A DNA stretch of 6,169 nt from Comamonadaceae bacterium. Lineage in GTDB: Bacteria; Pseudomonadota; Gammaproteobacteria; Burkholderiales; Burkholderiaceae_C. The stretch lies in assembly GCA_947374505.1 (NCBI GenBank), contig CANCCE010000163.1, positions 1-6,169 on the forward strand, in the 5' to 3' direction. Under the pieces are notes generated by a model. The model saw only the letters and a program-made list of their open reading frames with translations. It had not been told where the DNA came from and searched no databases. The position numbers and the translations under genes were made by a program. Shown one piece after another: positions 1 to 6,169 of this stretch (positions are counted from its first letter, which is position 1; each line of letters starts with the position of its first letter).

Positions 1-1578
1 ACCCGCAGTCACATGACGCTGGCCATGCTGACCGTGGTCGTGCTGTTTGGCTATGTGGTGATGGAGGTGCTGGAGTGGGTGCGCTCCGAGGTCATGCACG
101 AGGCCTCAATGGCCTTTGACCGGCGCATGAGCAACCGTATTTTCACCGCAATTTTTGAGGCCAATCTCAAACGCCTGCCTGGTGGCAGTGCCCAGCCGAT
201 GAATGATTTCCGCTCGGTGCGGGATTTTTTGACCACCCCCGTGGTGCTGGCGCTGATGGAGGCGCCGGTCGCCCTGACGTTCCTGGTCCTGATTTTTGCC
301 ATCAGTCCGGTACTCGGTTGGTCGGCCGTGGTCGCCGCCATTTTGGTCACCTTTGTCGGCTGGTTGAATGAGCGCAGCACGCAGCCGCCTTTGCTGGCCG
401 CCAACCGCAGCGCCATCGCCGCTCAGCAATATGCCGACGGCACCCTGCGCAATGCGCAGGTGATTGAATCCATGGGCATGTTGGGCAACATCCACAAGCG
501 CTGGATGGGCAAGCAGCAAGAATTTCTGGGTCTTCAGGCCCAAGCCTCCGACCACGCCGGTTTCTACCAAGCGGTTTCCAAGTTTTTACAAAACACCACC
601 AGTTCCATGCTGCTGGGCTTGGGCGCTTGGTTGTTGCTGCGCAACCAGCTCAATGGCGGCGCTTCTTACATGATCATTGGTTCCATTCTGGGCGGTCGCG
701 TACTGGCCCCCTTGGTCCAAATCGTCTCCCAGTGGCAAACCGTGGTGAATGTGCGCGATGCCTATGGCCGTCTGGACAGCATGTTGTCGATGGTCGCCCT
801 GCGGCCTGAGAGCATGGCCTTGCCACCACCGCTGGGGCAATTGCAGGTCGACGCCTTGGTTGCCGGCGCGCCCGGCATTCCAGTGCCCATCCTCAAGGGC
901 ATCAGCTTTGGTTTGCTGCCGGGCGACGTGCTGGCCGTGGTCGGCCCTTCGGCTTCCGGCAAGACCACCTTGGCGCGTTTGTTGGTGGGTCTGTGGCCAG
1001 CCAGCAATGGCAAGGTCCGGCTTGACGGGGTGGACGTCTTCACTTGGGACAAACTGGAACTGGGGCCCCACATCGGCTATTTGCCACAAGGGGTCGAGCT
1101 GTTTGACGGCACTTTGGCAGAGAACATTGCCCGCTTTGGCGAGGTCGACCAAGCCAAGGTTGAAGCCGCAGCACGGGCCATCGGTTTGCATGACTTTATC
1201 TTGTCGTTGCCTGAGGGCTATGACAGTCCGGTCGGCCGCGAAGGCACCATGTTGTCGGGCGGTCAGCGCCAGCGCGTCGGCCTGGCCCGTGCGTTTTACG
1301 GCAACCCCGCCTTCATCGTGCTGGACGAGCCGAATTCAAGTTTGGACGAGCAGGGCGACGCCGACTTGGCCAGCGCCATCATGCAACTCAAAGCCAAAGG
1401 CAGCACCTTTGTGGTCATGACGCACCGCACCAGCGTGCTCAGTGTGGCCGACAAGATGCTGGTGCTTCGCGACGGTCAGCTCCAAATGTTCGGTCCCCGC
1501 GACGAGGTGTTGAAAGCTTTGGCTGAGGCCGTTGCCAAGGCCCGCCAAGGTGCCGTTGTGACGCCTGCAAACGCTTGA
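1..1578 (+). CDS. Type I secretion ABC transporter, PrtD/AprD family (ABC-1), 5'-truncated by window edge
   Basis: Inner-membrane half-transporter (fused permease and ATPase) that powers one-step export of an unfolded protein. The frame is open from base 1 and ends at TGA 1576-1578, giving 525 visible codons. The ATG at 13 is probably internal: the first visible residues (TRSHMTLAML) align with residues 54-63 of the downstream ABC protein, so about 53 residues including the first membrane helix lie outside the window. Visible parts, numbered from codon 1: hydrophobic helices around 5-25, 80-120 and 200-245, then a nucleotide-binding domain with Walker A GPSASGKT (315-322), Q-loop Gln363, signature LSGGQ (418-422), Walker B FIVLDEP (438-444, catalytic Glu443) and H-loop His475. 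One Walker A glycine is replaced by Ala, but the essential GK-T remains, so it is probably active. No C39 peptidase-like domain is visible. It is followed at once by a second ABC gene, so it may act as a heterodimer. Family call is secure; substrate unknown. Confidence 0.93.
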   Translation, partial: TRSHMTLAMLTVVVLFGYVVMEVLEWVRSEVMHEASMAFDRRMSNRIFTAIFEANLKRLPGGSAQPMNDFRSVRDFLTTPVVLALMEAPVALTFLVLIFAISPVLGWSAVVAAILVTFVGWLNERSTQPPLLAANRSAIAAQQYADGTLRNAQVIESMGMLGNIHKRWMGKQQEFLGLQAQASDHAGFYQAVSKFLQNTTSSMLLGLGAWLLLRNQLNGGASYMIIGSILGGRVLAPLVQIVSQWQTVVNVRDAYGRLDSMLSMVALRPESMALPPPLGQLQVDALVAGAPGIPVPILKGISFGLLPGDVLAVVGPSASGKTTLARLLVGLWPASNGKVRLDGVDVFTWDKLELGPHIGYLPQGVELFDGTLAENIARFGEVDQAKVEAAARAIGLHDFILSLPEGYDSPVGREGTMLSGGQRQRVGLARAFYGNPAFIVLDEPNSSLDEQGDADLASAIMQLKAKGSTFVVMTHRTSVLSVADKMLVLRDGQLQMFGPRDEVLKALAEAVAKARQGAVVTPANA

Positions 1579-1598
1579 TGTTTACTTTTTTGACACAT

Positions 1599-3332
1599 AT
1601 GAAAACCCCTGAATTTTTCAAGCGCAGCGAACTCACCGCCACCCTGTGGCTGTTCCGGCGTGAGTTTCTGGTTGTCGGTATCTTCAGCATGATTGCCAAT
1701 GTGTTGATGCTCGCCCCCACGCTGTACATGTTGCAGGTCTATGACCGGGTGCTGACCAGTCAAAGCGAGTTGACGCTGCTGGCCATGTCCCTGTTGACCC
1801 TGTTTTTGTTTGCCGTGATGGGCTTTGCCGAGTGGATGCGTTCTCGCGTGCTGGTCAGCGCCGGTGTGCGCCTGGACAAGCAGCTCAGCACCCAGGTGTT
1901 CAATGCCAGTTTTGAGGCCCGTCTGAGCCAGTCCGGCAGCGCCCCTGCACGCTCTTTTGGCGACCTGATTCAGATTCGCCAGTTCCTCACGGGCAACGGC
2001 ATCTTTGCCTTCTTTGACGCCCCCTGGACGCCCATTTACATGGCGGTGCTGTTCTTCCTGCACCCATGGCTGGGCGTGATGGGTGTGGTGTTCGCGTTGA
2101 TTCAGGCCGCACTGGCTTGGTTTGGCCATCGCCACACCTTGGCTCCGTCCGAAGCCGCCACCGCCGCCAATGCGGACGCTGGCAGCTTTCTGCAGGGCAA
2201 GTTGCGCAATGCCGAAGTGCTCGAATCCATGGGCATGATCCGCAATCTGCAGGCCCGTTGGGCCGACCGGCACCGGACGTATCTGGAGCGGGCCGGGGCG
2301 TCGCAGCACTTGACGCACCGCATCACCGCCATCAGCAAGTTTCTCCGCTACACCCAGCAGTCGCTGGCGCTGGGCGCCGGTGCTCTGCTGGTGATTGATG
2401 GGCAGCTCTCCCCTGGCGGCATGATCGCGGCCAACGTCCTGATGGGCCGTGCCTTGGCCCCGATTGACATGATTGTCGGCAGCTGGCGCCAGTTCATCGG
2501 CATGCGTGCCGCCTTCACCCGGCTCGAGACCTTGCTGCTGGAGTTTCCGCCACGTGACACAGATTTCAAGCGCGTGCCGCCAAAGGGCGACATTGTGCTG
2601 ACGAATGTCTTTGCCGATGCGCCAGGCCGTGTCATCCCGATTCTCCAGAACATCAACCTGAATGTGCCAGCGGGCACCGTCACCGCCGTGCTCGGTCCCT
2701 CGGGCTCGGGAAAATCCACCCTGGCGCGCGTGTTGGTGGGCATCTGGCCCGATGTCACGGGTCAAGTGGTCCTGAATGGTTTGCCGATAGCCGGCTGGAA
2801 CCGCATTGAGTTAGGCCCCTATCTGGGTTATCTGCCGCAAGACGTCGAGTTACTCGAAGGCTCGATCGCCGAAAACATTGCCCGCTTCGGTGACGTCGAT
2901 CCCAAGTTGGTGATTGAAGCCGCTCAAAGCGCCGGCCTGCACGAGATGATTTTGCGTTTCCCGAAAGGCTACGACACCTCGATTGGCGAGGCCGGTAACT
3001 TGCTGTCCGGTGGTCAGCGTCAGCGCATTGGCTTGGCTCGGGCGATCTACGGCAGTCCCGTCTTCATCGTGCTGGATGAGCCCAATGCCAACCTCGACGA
3101 CGCCGGTGAAGCAGCGCTGCTGAAAACCGTGCAACTGCTCAAAGCCAAAGGCACCACGGTGTTCTTGATCACCCATCGCCCCGGCGCCGTGGCGGTGGCC
3201 GATCGAATTTTGCTGTTGCGTGATGGCCAGGTGCAGGCCGATGGGCCGCGTGATGCCGTCTTGCAAGCGATGCAAGCGGTGCGTCAGCCGCCGGCCAGCC
3301 CGGAGCCCGGCCGGTCGGCCTTGCCGGCTTAA
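1599..3332 (+). CDS. Type I secretion ABC transporter, PrtD/AprD family (ABC-2)
   Basis: Complete fused permease-ATPase of the type I secretion system, 577 residues from ATG 1599, a usual length for PrtD-type proteins. Membrane helices lie near residues 24-44, 58-80, 132-175 and 252-295. The ATPase domain has Walker A GPSGSGKS (366-373), Q-loop Gln414, signature LSGGQ (469-473), Walker B FIVLDEP (489-495, catalytic Glu494), D-loop ANLDD and H-loop His526, all canonical. There is no N-terminal peptidase or RTX-type peptidase-like domain: the protein goes almost directly into helix 1. The last roughly 20 residues are rich in Pro, Ala and Ser and probably disordered. Start choice is uncertain: ATG 1578 overlaps the upstream stop as TGATG and would add seven residues, and TTG 1575 is also in frame. 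None has a clear Shine-Dalgarno sequence. I prefer 1599 because it gives a family-like N-terminus (MKTPEFFKRSEL). Translation is probably coupled to ABC-1, a paralogue with strongly matching ATPase sequence but clearly diverged membrane domain. Confidence 0.95.
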   Translation: MKTPEFFKRSELTATLWLFRREFLVVGIFSMIANVLMLAPTLYMLQVYDRVLTSQSELTLLAMSLLTLFLFAVMGFAEWMRSRVLVSAGVRLDKQLSTQVFNASFEARLSQSGSAPARSFGDLIQIRQFLTGNGIFAFFDAPWTPIYMAVLFFLHPWLGVMGVVFALIQAALAWFGHRHTLAPSEAATAANADAGSFLQGKLRNAEVLESMGMIRNLQARWADRHRTYLERAGASQHLTHRITAISKFLRYTQQSLALGAGALLVIDGQLSPGGMIAANVLMGRALAPIDMIVGSWRQFIGMRAAFTRLETLLLEFPPRDTDFKRVPPKGDIVLTNVFADAPGRVIPILQNINLNVPAGTVTAVLGPSGSGKSTLARVLVGIWPDVTGQVVLNGLPIAGWNRIELGPYLGYLPQDVELLEGSIAENIARFGDVDPKLVIEAAQSAGLHEMILRFPKGYDTSIGEAGNLLSGGQRQRIGLARAIYGSPVFIVLDEPNANLDDAGEAALLKTVQLLKAKGTTVFLITHRPGAVAVADRILLLRDGQVQADGPRDAVLQAMQAVRQPPASPEPGRSALPA

Positions 3333-3337
3333 TTTTT
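3310..3337 (+). terminator. Possible weak intrinsic terminator or attenuator at the end of ABC-2
   Basis: GCCGG (3310-3314) can pair with CCGGC (3324-3328) around a nine-base loop. It is followed by TTAATTTTT (3329-3337), and another run of six T lies at 3345-3350. The hairpin overlaps the last codons and stop of ABC-2 and lies 25 bases before the fusion protein start. The stem is only five GC pairs plus a possible G-T pair, and the T tract is interrupted, so it would be leaky at best. It could lower expression of the distal genes relative to the ABC genes. The surrounding sequence is GC-rich with alternative pairings, so chance is a real explanation. Confidence 0.3.
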
Positions 3338-3362
3338 ACCCCTATTTTTTACAGAGTCTGTC

Positions 3363-4742
3363 ATGACCAAACTAGATATCAAACGCCTCTCCAACAAGTC
3401 GCCCGATGCCAATGCTATTTCTGACGCGACGTACACGGCCAGCGCTGACCAGGACATCGTAGCGCGTACCGGTAGTGCCGCCCGCATTGGCCTGTGGGCC
3501 TTGGGCCTGGGTTTCGGGGGCTTTTTGTTGTGGGCTGGTCTGGCCCCGCTCGACGAAGGCGTGCCTGGGCAAGGCATCATTGCTATCGACACGAAACGCA
3601 AAAGTGTTCAGCACCTGACCGGGGGTCTGGTCAAGGAGGTGCTGGTCGGTGAGGGCTCGATCGTCAACGAAGGCCAGGTACTGATCCGGCTCGACGAAGC
3701 GGTTGCCCGTGCCAACTTCGAAACCGTCCGTCAGCGCTATTTGGGTTTGCGCGCCATGGAAGGACGGTTGCTGACTGAGCAACGAGGGGGTGCCAAAATA
3801 GTCTTTCACCCGGATGTCATTGAGGCCATGAAAGATCCCCAGATACGGCGTGTCGTGACGACACAAGAGCAACTCATCGAGTCGCGCCGCGCCTCTCTGA
3901 AGGCCGACCTGCAATCCACGGAAGAGTCGATCCAAGGCCAGCAAGGTTTGATCCGAGCCTACGAATCCATGATGGTCAATCGCAAAAACCAGCAATCCCT
4001 GCTCGGCGAAGAGCTCACCAACACACGTGGCTTGGTCAAAGAAGGGTATGCCCCGCGGAATCGGCAACTGGAACTTGAACGCATGAGCGCCGACATCAGT
4101 TCAGGCATTGCCGAGTTGCAGGGCAACACCATTCGCGCCTCCCGCGCTGTGGCCGAGCTGCGCCAGCGCGCCATCGTGCGCCAACAGGATTACCGCAAGG
4201 AAGTCGATTCACAACTGGCCGATGTCGCGCGAGAAGTGTATGGCGATGCCGAACGTTTCGCTGCAGCCAGAGACGATCTGACCCGCACCGAGATCAAGTC
4301 ACCGGCCGCCGGTCAGGTCGTGAGTCTGGCCATTCAGACCGTTGGCAGCGTCATCAGTCCCGGCCAAAAACTCATGGACATCGTGCCCGAAGATCAGTCC
4401 TTGCTGGTCGAAGTTCGTGTGGCGCCGCACCTGATTGACCGTGTCCACGCCGACTTGCCAGTCGATGTGCGTTTTTCTTCTTTTGCGCATACGCCCCAGT
4501 TGGTGGTCGACGGCAAGGTCGTCTCGGTCTCCGGCGATTTGTTGACAGACCCGCAAAACGGCGCCGGTTACTACCTGGCCCGTGTGGGTGTGACGGCTGA
4601 CGGTTTCAAGAAACTAGGCAAACGCCAACTCCAACCCGGCATGCCCGTCGAGGTTATTTTCTTGACCGGTGAACGCTCGATGCTGACCTACTTGCTCAGC
4701 CCGTTGACCAAGCGGCTTGCCGCATCCATGAAAGAGGAGTGA
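3363..4742 (+). CDS. Type I secretion membrane fusion protein, HlyD/PrtE family
   Basis: Periplasmic adaptor that links the inner-membrane ABC transporter to the TolC-like channel. Length 459 residues, normal for the family. Layout: cytoplasmic N-terminus of about 41 residues, one membrane helix (about 42-63, rich in Gly, Leu and Trp), first lipoyl half with the VQHLTGGLVKEV pattern and a GxxVNEGQVLIRLD hairpin (82-111), a long alpha-helical coiled-coil hairpin (about 112-306, rich in Glu, Gln and Arg), second lipoyl half beginning RTEIKSPAAGQVV (308-344), then a beta-barrel domain. The C-terminus has PGMPVEVIFLTGERSMLTYLLSPL-like residues (425-448), a hallmark of HlyD/PrtE adaptors of type I secretion. 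The ATG at 3363 has a weak AGAG at 3353-3356, six bases upstream, and lies 30 bases after ABC-2. The 4-base gap to the downstream channel gene supports joint transcription and translation. The N-terminal tail is a candidate substrate contact by analogy with HlyD, whose cytoplasmic tail takes part in substrate recruitment. Confidence 0.95.
   Translation: MTKLDIKRLSNKSPDANAISDATYTASADQDIVARTGSAARIGLWALGLGFGGFLLWAGLAPLDEGVPGQGIIAIDTKRKSVQHLTGGLVKEVLVGEGSIVNEGQVLIRLDEAVARANFETVRQRYLGLRAMEGRLLTEQRGGAKIVFHPDVIEAMKDPQIRRVVTTQEQLIESRRASLKADLQSTEESIQGQQGLIRAYESMMVNRKNQQSLLGEELTNTRGLVKEGYAPRNRQLELERMSADISSGIAELQGNTIRASRAVAELRQRAIVRQQDYRKEVDSQLADVAREVYGDAERFAAARDDLTRTEIKSPAAGQVVSLAIQTVGSVISPGQKLMDIVPEDQSLLVEVRVAPHLIDRVHADLPVDVRFSSFAHTPQLVVDGKVVSVSGDLLTDPQNGAGYYLARVGVTADGFKKLGKRQLQPGMPVEVIFLTGERSMLTYLLSPLTKRLAASMKEE
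4734..4739 (+). promoter_or_regulatory. Strong ribosome binding site for the TolC-like gene
   Basis: GAGGAG sits inside the last codons of the fusion protein gene, seven bases before ATG 4747. This sequence and spacing are near ideal and pick ATG 4747 over the in-frame TTG at 4744. It is the clearest Shine-Dalgarno site in the operon, in contrast to the weak or absent sites before ABC-2 and the fusion protein. Confidence 0.8.
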
Positions 4743-4746
4743 GTTG

Positions 4747-6114
4747 ATGACACGCCGTCGTTTCACCCGGGTCGCCGCTGGCGCACCTTTCAAGAGCTTG
4801 GTGTTGAGTGGCCTGTTGCTGTCGTCTTCAACGGCAGCGCTCTCGATGGACTTGTTGCAGGCCTACGAGGCCGCTAAATTGCAGGACGCCACCCTGCTGG
4901 CGGCCCGCGCCACAGCACAGGCTGGTCGCGAGAACCTGCCACAGGCGCGCGCCCAGTTGTTGCCCAATATCTCTGCCAGCGTGGGCTACAACAAAAATCA
5001 GTTGACCAGCACCACGCCTAACTTTCTGGGTGTTGATCAGACCACCCGAACCGACTATCCCAGCCAGAACCAGACCCTGACGCTGCGCCAACCTTTGTAT
5101 CGTCCCTTCCTGACCGCCCAATACCAGCAAGCTGGCGCTCGGGTTGACGATGCCAATGCCACCTTGAACCAAGAGGAGCAAAACCTCGCCGTGCGCGTCA
5201 CGGGCGCTTACTTTGAAGCCATGCTGACGCATGAACAACTCGACTTGGTACTGGCCCAGCGCAAGGCCTACACCACCCAACTGGATGTGGCCCGCAAGTC
5301 ATTTGCGGCCGGCTCCGGCACCCGCACGGACATTGACGCGGCGCAGGCACAGCTTGACTTGAACGTGGCCCAAGAAATTGAGGCCCGTCAAAACGTGGTC
5401 TACACCTTGCGCCAACTGGAAATTTTGGTGAACGAGCCGATTGACCAGCTGTCTACGCTGAATGTCGGCAAATTGGAATTGCTGGGGCCACAGCCCAACA
5501 ACCTGCAGAGCTGGACTGACCGCGCCGAACTGAACAGCCCGCAACTGCAGTCCCTCAAAGCTCAGTTCGAAGTCGCCCGACTCGAAGTCGACAAAAGCCA
5601 GTCCGGTCACTACCCCACGCTCGACGCCATTGCGCAGCTGTCGCGCAGCCAGAGCGAAAACGTTTACTACACGCAGAACCGCTACAACAACACGACGGTG
5701 GGATTGCAGCTGAATATTCCCTTGTATGCCGGTGGTGGCGTCAGTTCGGGCGTTCGTCAAGCGCTGGCCGCCCAAGACCGGGCTGAGCAGTTGCTCGAAG
5801 CCGGTCGGCGCGATCTGGGTTTGCGCGTCCACAAAGAGTTTCGGGGCCTGACGGAAAACATTCCCAAAATCAGCGCCTTAGAGCAAGCCCTGCGCTCTGC
5901 GGATCAACTGGTGCTGTCCAGCAGCAAGTCGTTTCAGGCCGGTAGCCGCACGGTGGTGGATGTTTTGAATGCCGAGCAGCAACGCACCGTGGTGTTGCGT
6001 GACTTGGCGCAGGCGCGCTACATCTACCTCATGTCCAACATCCGTTTGTTGGCGCTGGTCGGCGGTGCCGATACCGATGCCGTGCTGACCATCAACCAAG
6101 TGCTGCAGCCCTGA
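4747..6114 (+). CDS. TolC-family outer membrane channel of the type I secretion system
   Basis: Outer membrane factor that should form a trimeric beta-barrel plus periplasmic alpha-helical tunnel, the exit duct of the exporter. From ATG 4747 the protein has 455 residues, slightly shorter than E. coli TolC. The N-terminus is a Sec signal peptide: basic MTRRRFTR, hydrophobic stretch 17-32, likely cleavage after Ala-Leu-Ser33. The mature part begins MDLLQAYEAAKLQDATLLAA and continues into LPQARAQLLPNISASVGY, typical of TolC. The twofold internal repeat of the family is visible: LTLRQPLY (111-118) against LQLNIPLY (320-327), and SFAAGSGTRTDIDAAQAQLD (185-204) against SFQAGSRTVVDVLNAEQQR (395-413). 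It ends with the usual YIYLMSNIRLLALVG helix. No lipobox cysteine is present, so it is not the lipoprotein subclass of outer membrane factors. As the last gene of the operon with its own strong ribosome binding site, it is probably dedicated to this exporter, although TolC proteins can be shared by other pumps. Confidence 0.95.
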   Translation: MTRRRFTRVAAGAPFKSLVLSGLLLSSSTAALSMDLLQAYEAAKLQDATLLAARATAQAGRENLPQARAQLLPNISASVGYNKNQLTSTTPNFLGVDQTTRTDYPSQNQTLTLRQPLYRPFLTAQYQQAGARVDDANATLNQEEQNLAVRVTGAYFEAMLTHEQLDLVLAQRKAYTTQLDVARKSFAAGSGTRTDIDAAQAQLDLNVAQEIEARQNVVYTLRQLEILVNEPIDQLSTLNVGKLELLGPQPNNLQSWTDRAELNSPQLQSLKAQFEVARLEVDKSQSGHYPTLDAIAQLSRSQSENVYYTQNRYNNTTVGLQLNIPLYAGGGVSSGVRQALAAQDRAEQLLEAGRRDLGLRVHKEFRGLTENIPKISALEQALRSADQLVLSSSKSFQAGSRTVVDVLNAEQQRTVVLRDLAQARYIYLMSNIRLLALVGGADTDAVLTINQVLQP

Positions 6115-6115
6115 A

Positions 6116-6140
6116 CCAGAGCGCTGGCTAGGGCGTCTGG
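6116..6140. terminator. Possible hairpin terminator between convergent genes
   Basis: CCAGA (6116-6120) pairs with TCTGG (6136-6140). The stem continues with CGC (6122-6124) against GCG (6133-6135) after a bulged G at 6121, leaving an eight-base loop. It begins two bases after the stop of the TolC-like gene, where an operon would be expected to end. Neither strand has a T tract after the stem, so it is not a canonical intrinsic terminator. It may be an RNA 3'-end stabiliser, or chance. Confidence 0.3.
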
Positions 6141-6169
6141 ACCGTGAAGACCTCGATGGTGGTCTGCGT
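6128..6169 (-). CDS. Probable C-terminal end of an unidentified convergent gene
   Basis: Read from the right edge on the - strand, 13 codons give TQTTIEVFTVQTP and end at TAG (6130-6128). All 13 codons end in G or C, as expected for real coding sequence in a GC-rich genome, and the position fits a gene convergent with the secretion operon. The fragment is far too short to name a family. The alternative is that it is an accidental open frame in intergenic DNA. If real, its stop lies about 13 bases from the TolC-like stop, leaving almost no spacer between the two genes. Confidence 0.4.
   Translation of the reverse strand, partial: TQTTIEVFTVQTP

Noticed and set aside
13..15. ATG 13 as the true start of ABC-1
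   Set aside because: It would remove the first membrane helix found in the paralogue downstream, and the frame is open to base 1 with residues that continue the alignment, so the gene begins outside the window.
943..966. ABC-1 as a catalytically dead ATPase because of the Gly to Ala change in Walker A
   Set aside because: The invariant GK-T, the Walker B Asp-Glu, the signature LSGGQ and the H-loop His are all intact; the altered position tolerates variation in active ABC proteins.
749..1420. Alternative + strand frame of 223 codons inside ABC-1
   Set aside because: It overlaps the ATPase domain with all its motifs in the main frame; the alternative translation is rich in Trp, Cys, Arg and Pro, as expected of an out-of-frame shadow.
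1590..1618. TTGACA at 1590-1595 as an internal promoter for ABC-2
   Set aside because: At 16-18 bases downstream there is only a T-rich stretch with no good -10 hexamer, and the region lies within or next to coding sequence of a tight operon.
1476..2765. Long open frame on the - strand (429 codons) opposite the junction of the two ABC genes
   Set aside because: It lies fully antisense to two well-supported ABC genes, shows no recognisable domain and has the His/Gln/Gly-rich make-up typical of antisense frames in GC-rich DNA.
4747..4800. Twin-arginine-like motif (TRRRFTR) in the TolC-like signal peptide
   Set aside because: It resembles the Tat consensus, but TolC proteins are exported unfolded by Sec. 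The basic residues simply make a positive n-region, and a Lys close to the hydrophobic stretch does not support a Tat reading.

Overview
The window holds most of a type I secretion (T1SS) operon on the + strand. In order: a 5'-truncated PrtD/AprD-type ABC transporter (nt 1-1578), a second, non-identical PrtD-type ABC transporter (1599-3332), a HlyD/PrtE-type membrane fusion protein (3363-4742) and a TolC-type outer membrane channel (4747-6114). The last 55 bases hold a short convergent spacer and probably the C-terminal codons of an unidentified gene on the - strand. Apart from that tail, nearly every base is coding, and no stretch of 300 bases lacks a gene.

The source looks like a Gram-negative proteobacterium: the operon includes an outer membrane channel and a periplasmic adaptor. 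The high GC content, G/C-rich third codon positions and the style of the ABC proteins suggest a betaproteobacterium of the Burkholderiales, possibly Comamonadaceae. That placement is an impression from protein style, not a tested assignment.

The genes form a tight transcription unit. ABC-1 and ABC-2 meet with at most about 20 bases between stop and start. ABC-2 and the fusion protein are separated by 30 bases, with a possible weak attenuator hairpin at the end of ABC-2. The fusion protein and TolC-like genes are 4 bases apart, with a strong ribosome binding site at the end of the upstream gene. The expected machine is an inner-membrane ABC dimer that uses ATP to push an unfolded substrate through a continuous channel formed by the fusion protein and the TolC-like trimer, straight to the cell exterior.

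The main departure from a textbook T1SS is that two complete ABC half-transporters are encoded in tandem. Both keep all nucleotide-binding motifs and neither has a peptidase or peptidase-like N-terminal domain in the part visible. This suggests a heterodimeric exporter, or two alternative homodimers sharing one fusion protein and one outer membrane channel. No secreted substrate (RTX protein, protease, lipase, S-layer protein) is encoded in the window, so the cargo is unknown. I see no mobile element, CRISPR array, tRNA or rRNA. This is a recognisable system with an interesting architecture rather than a clearly new one.
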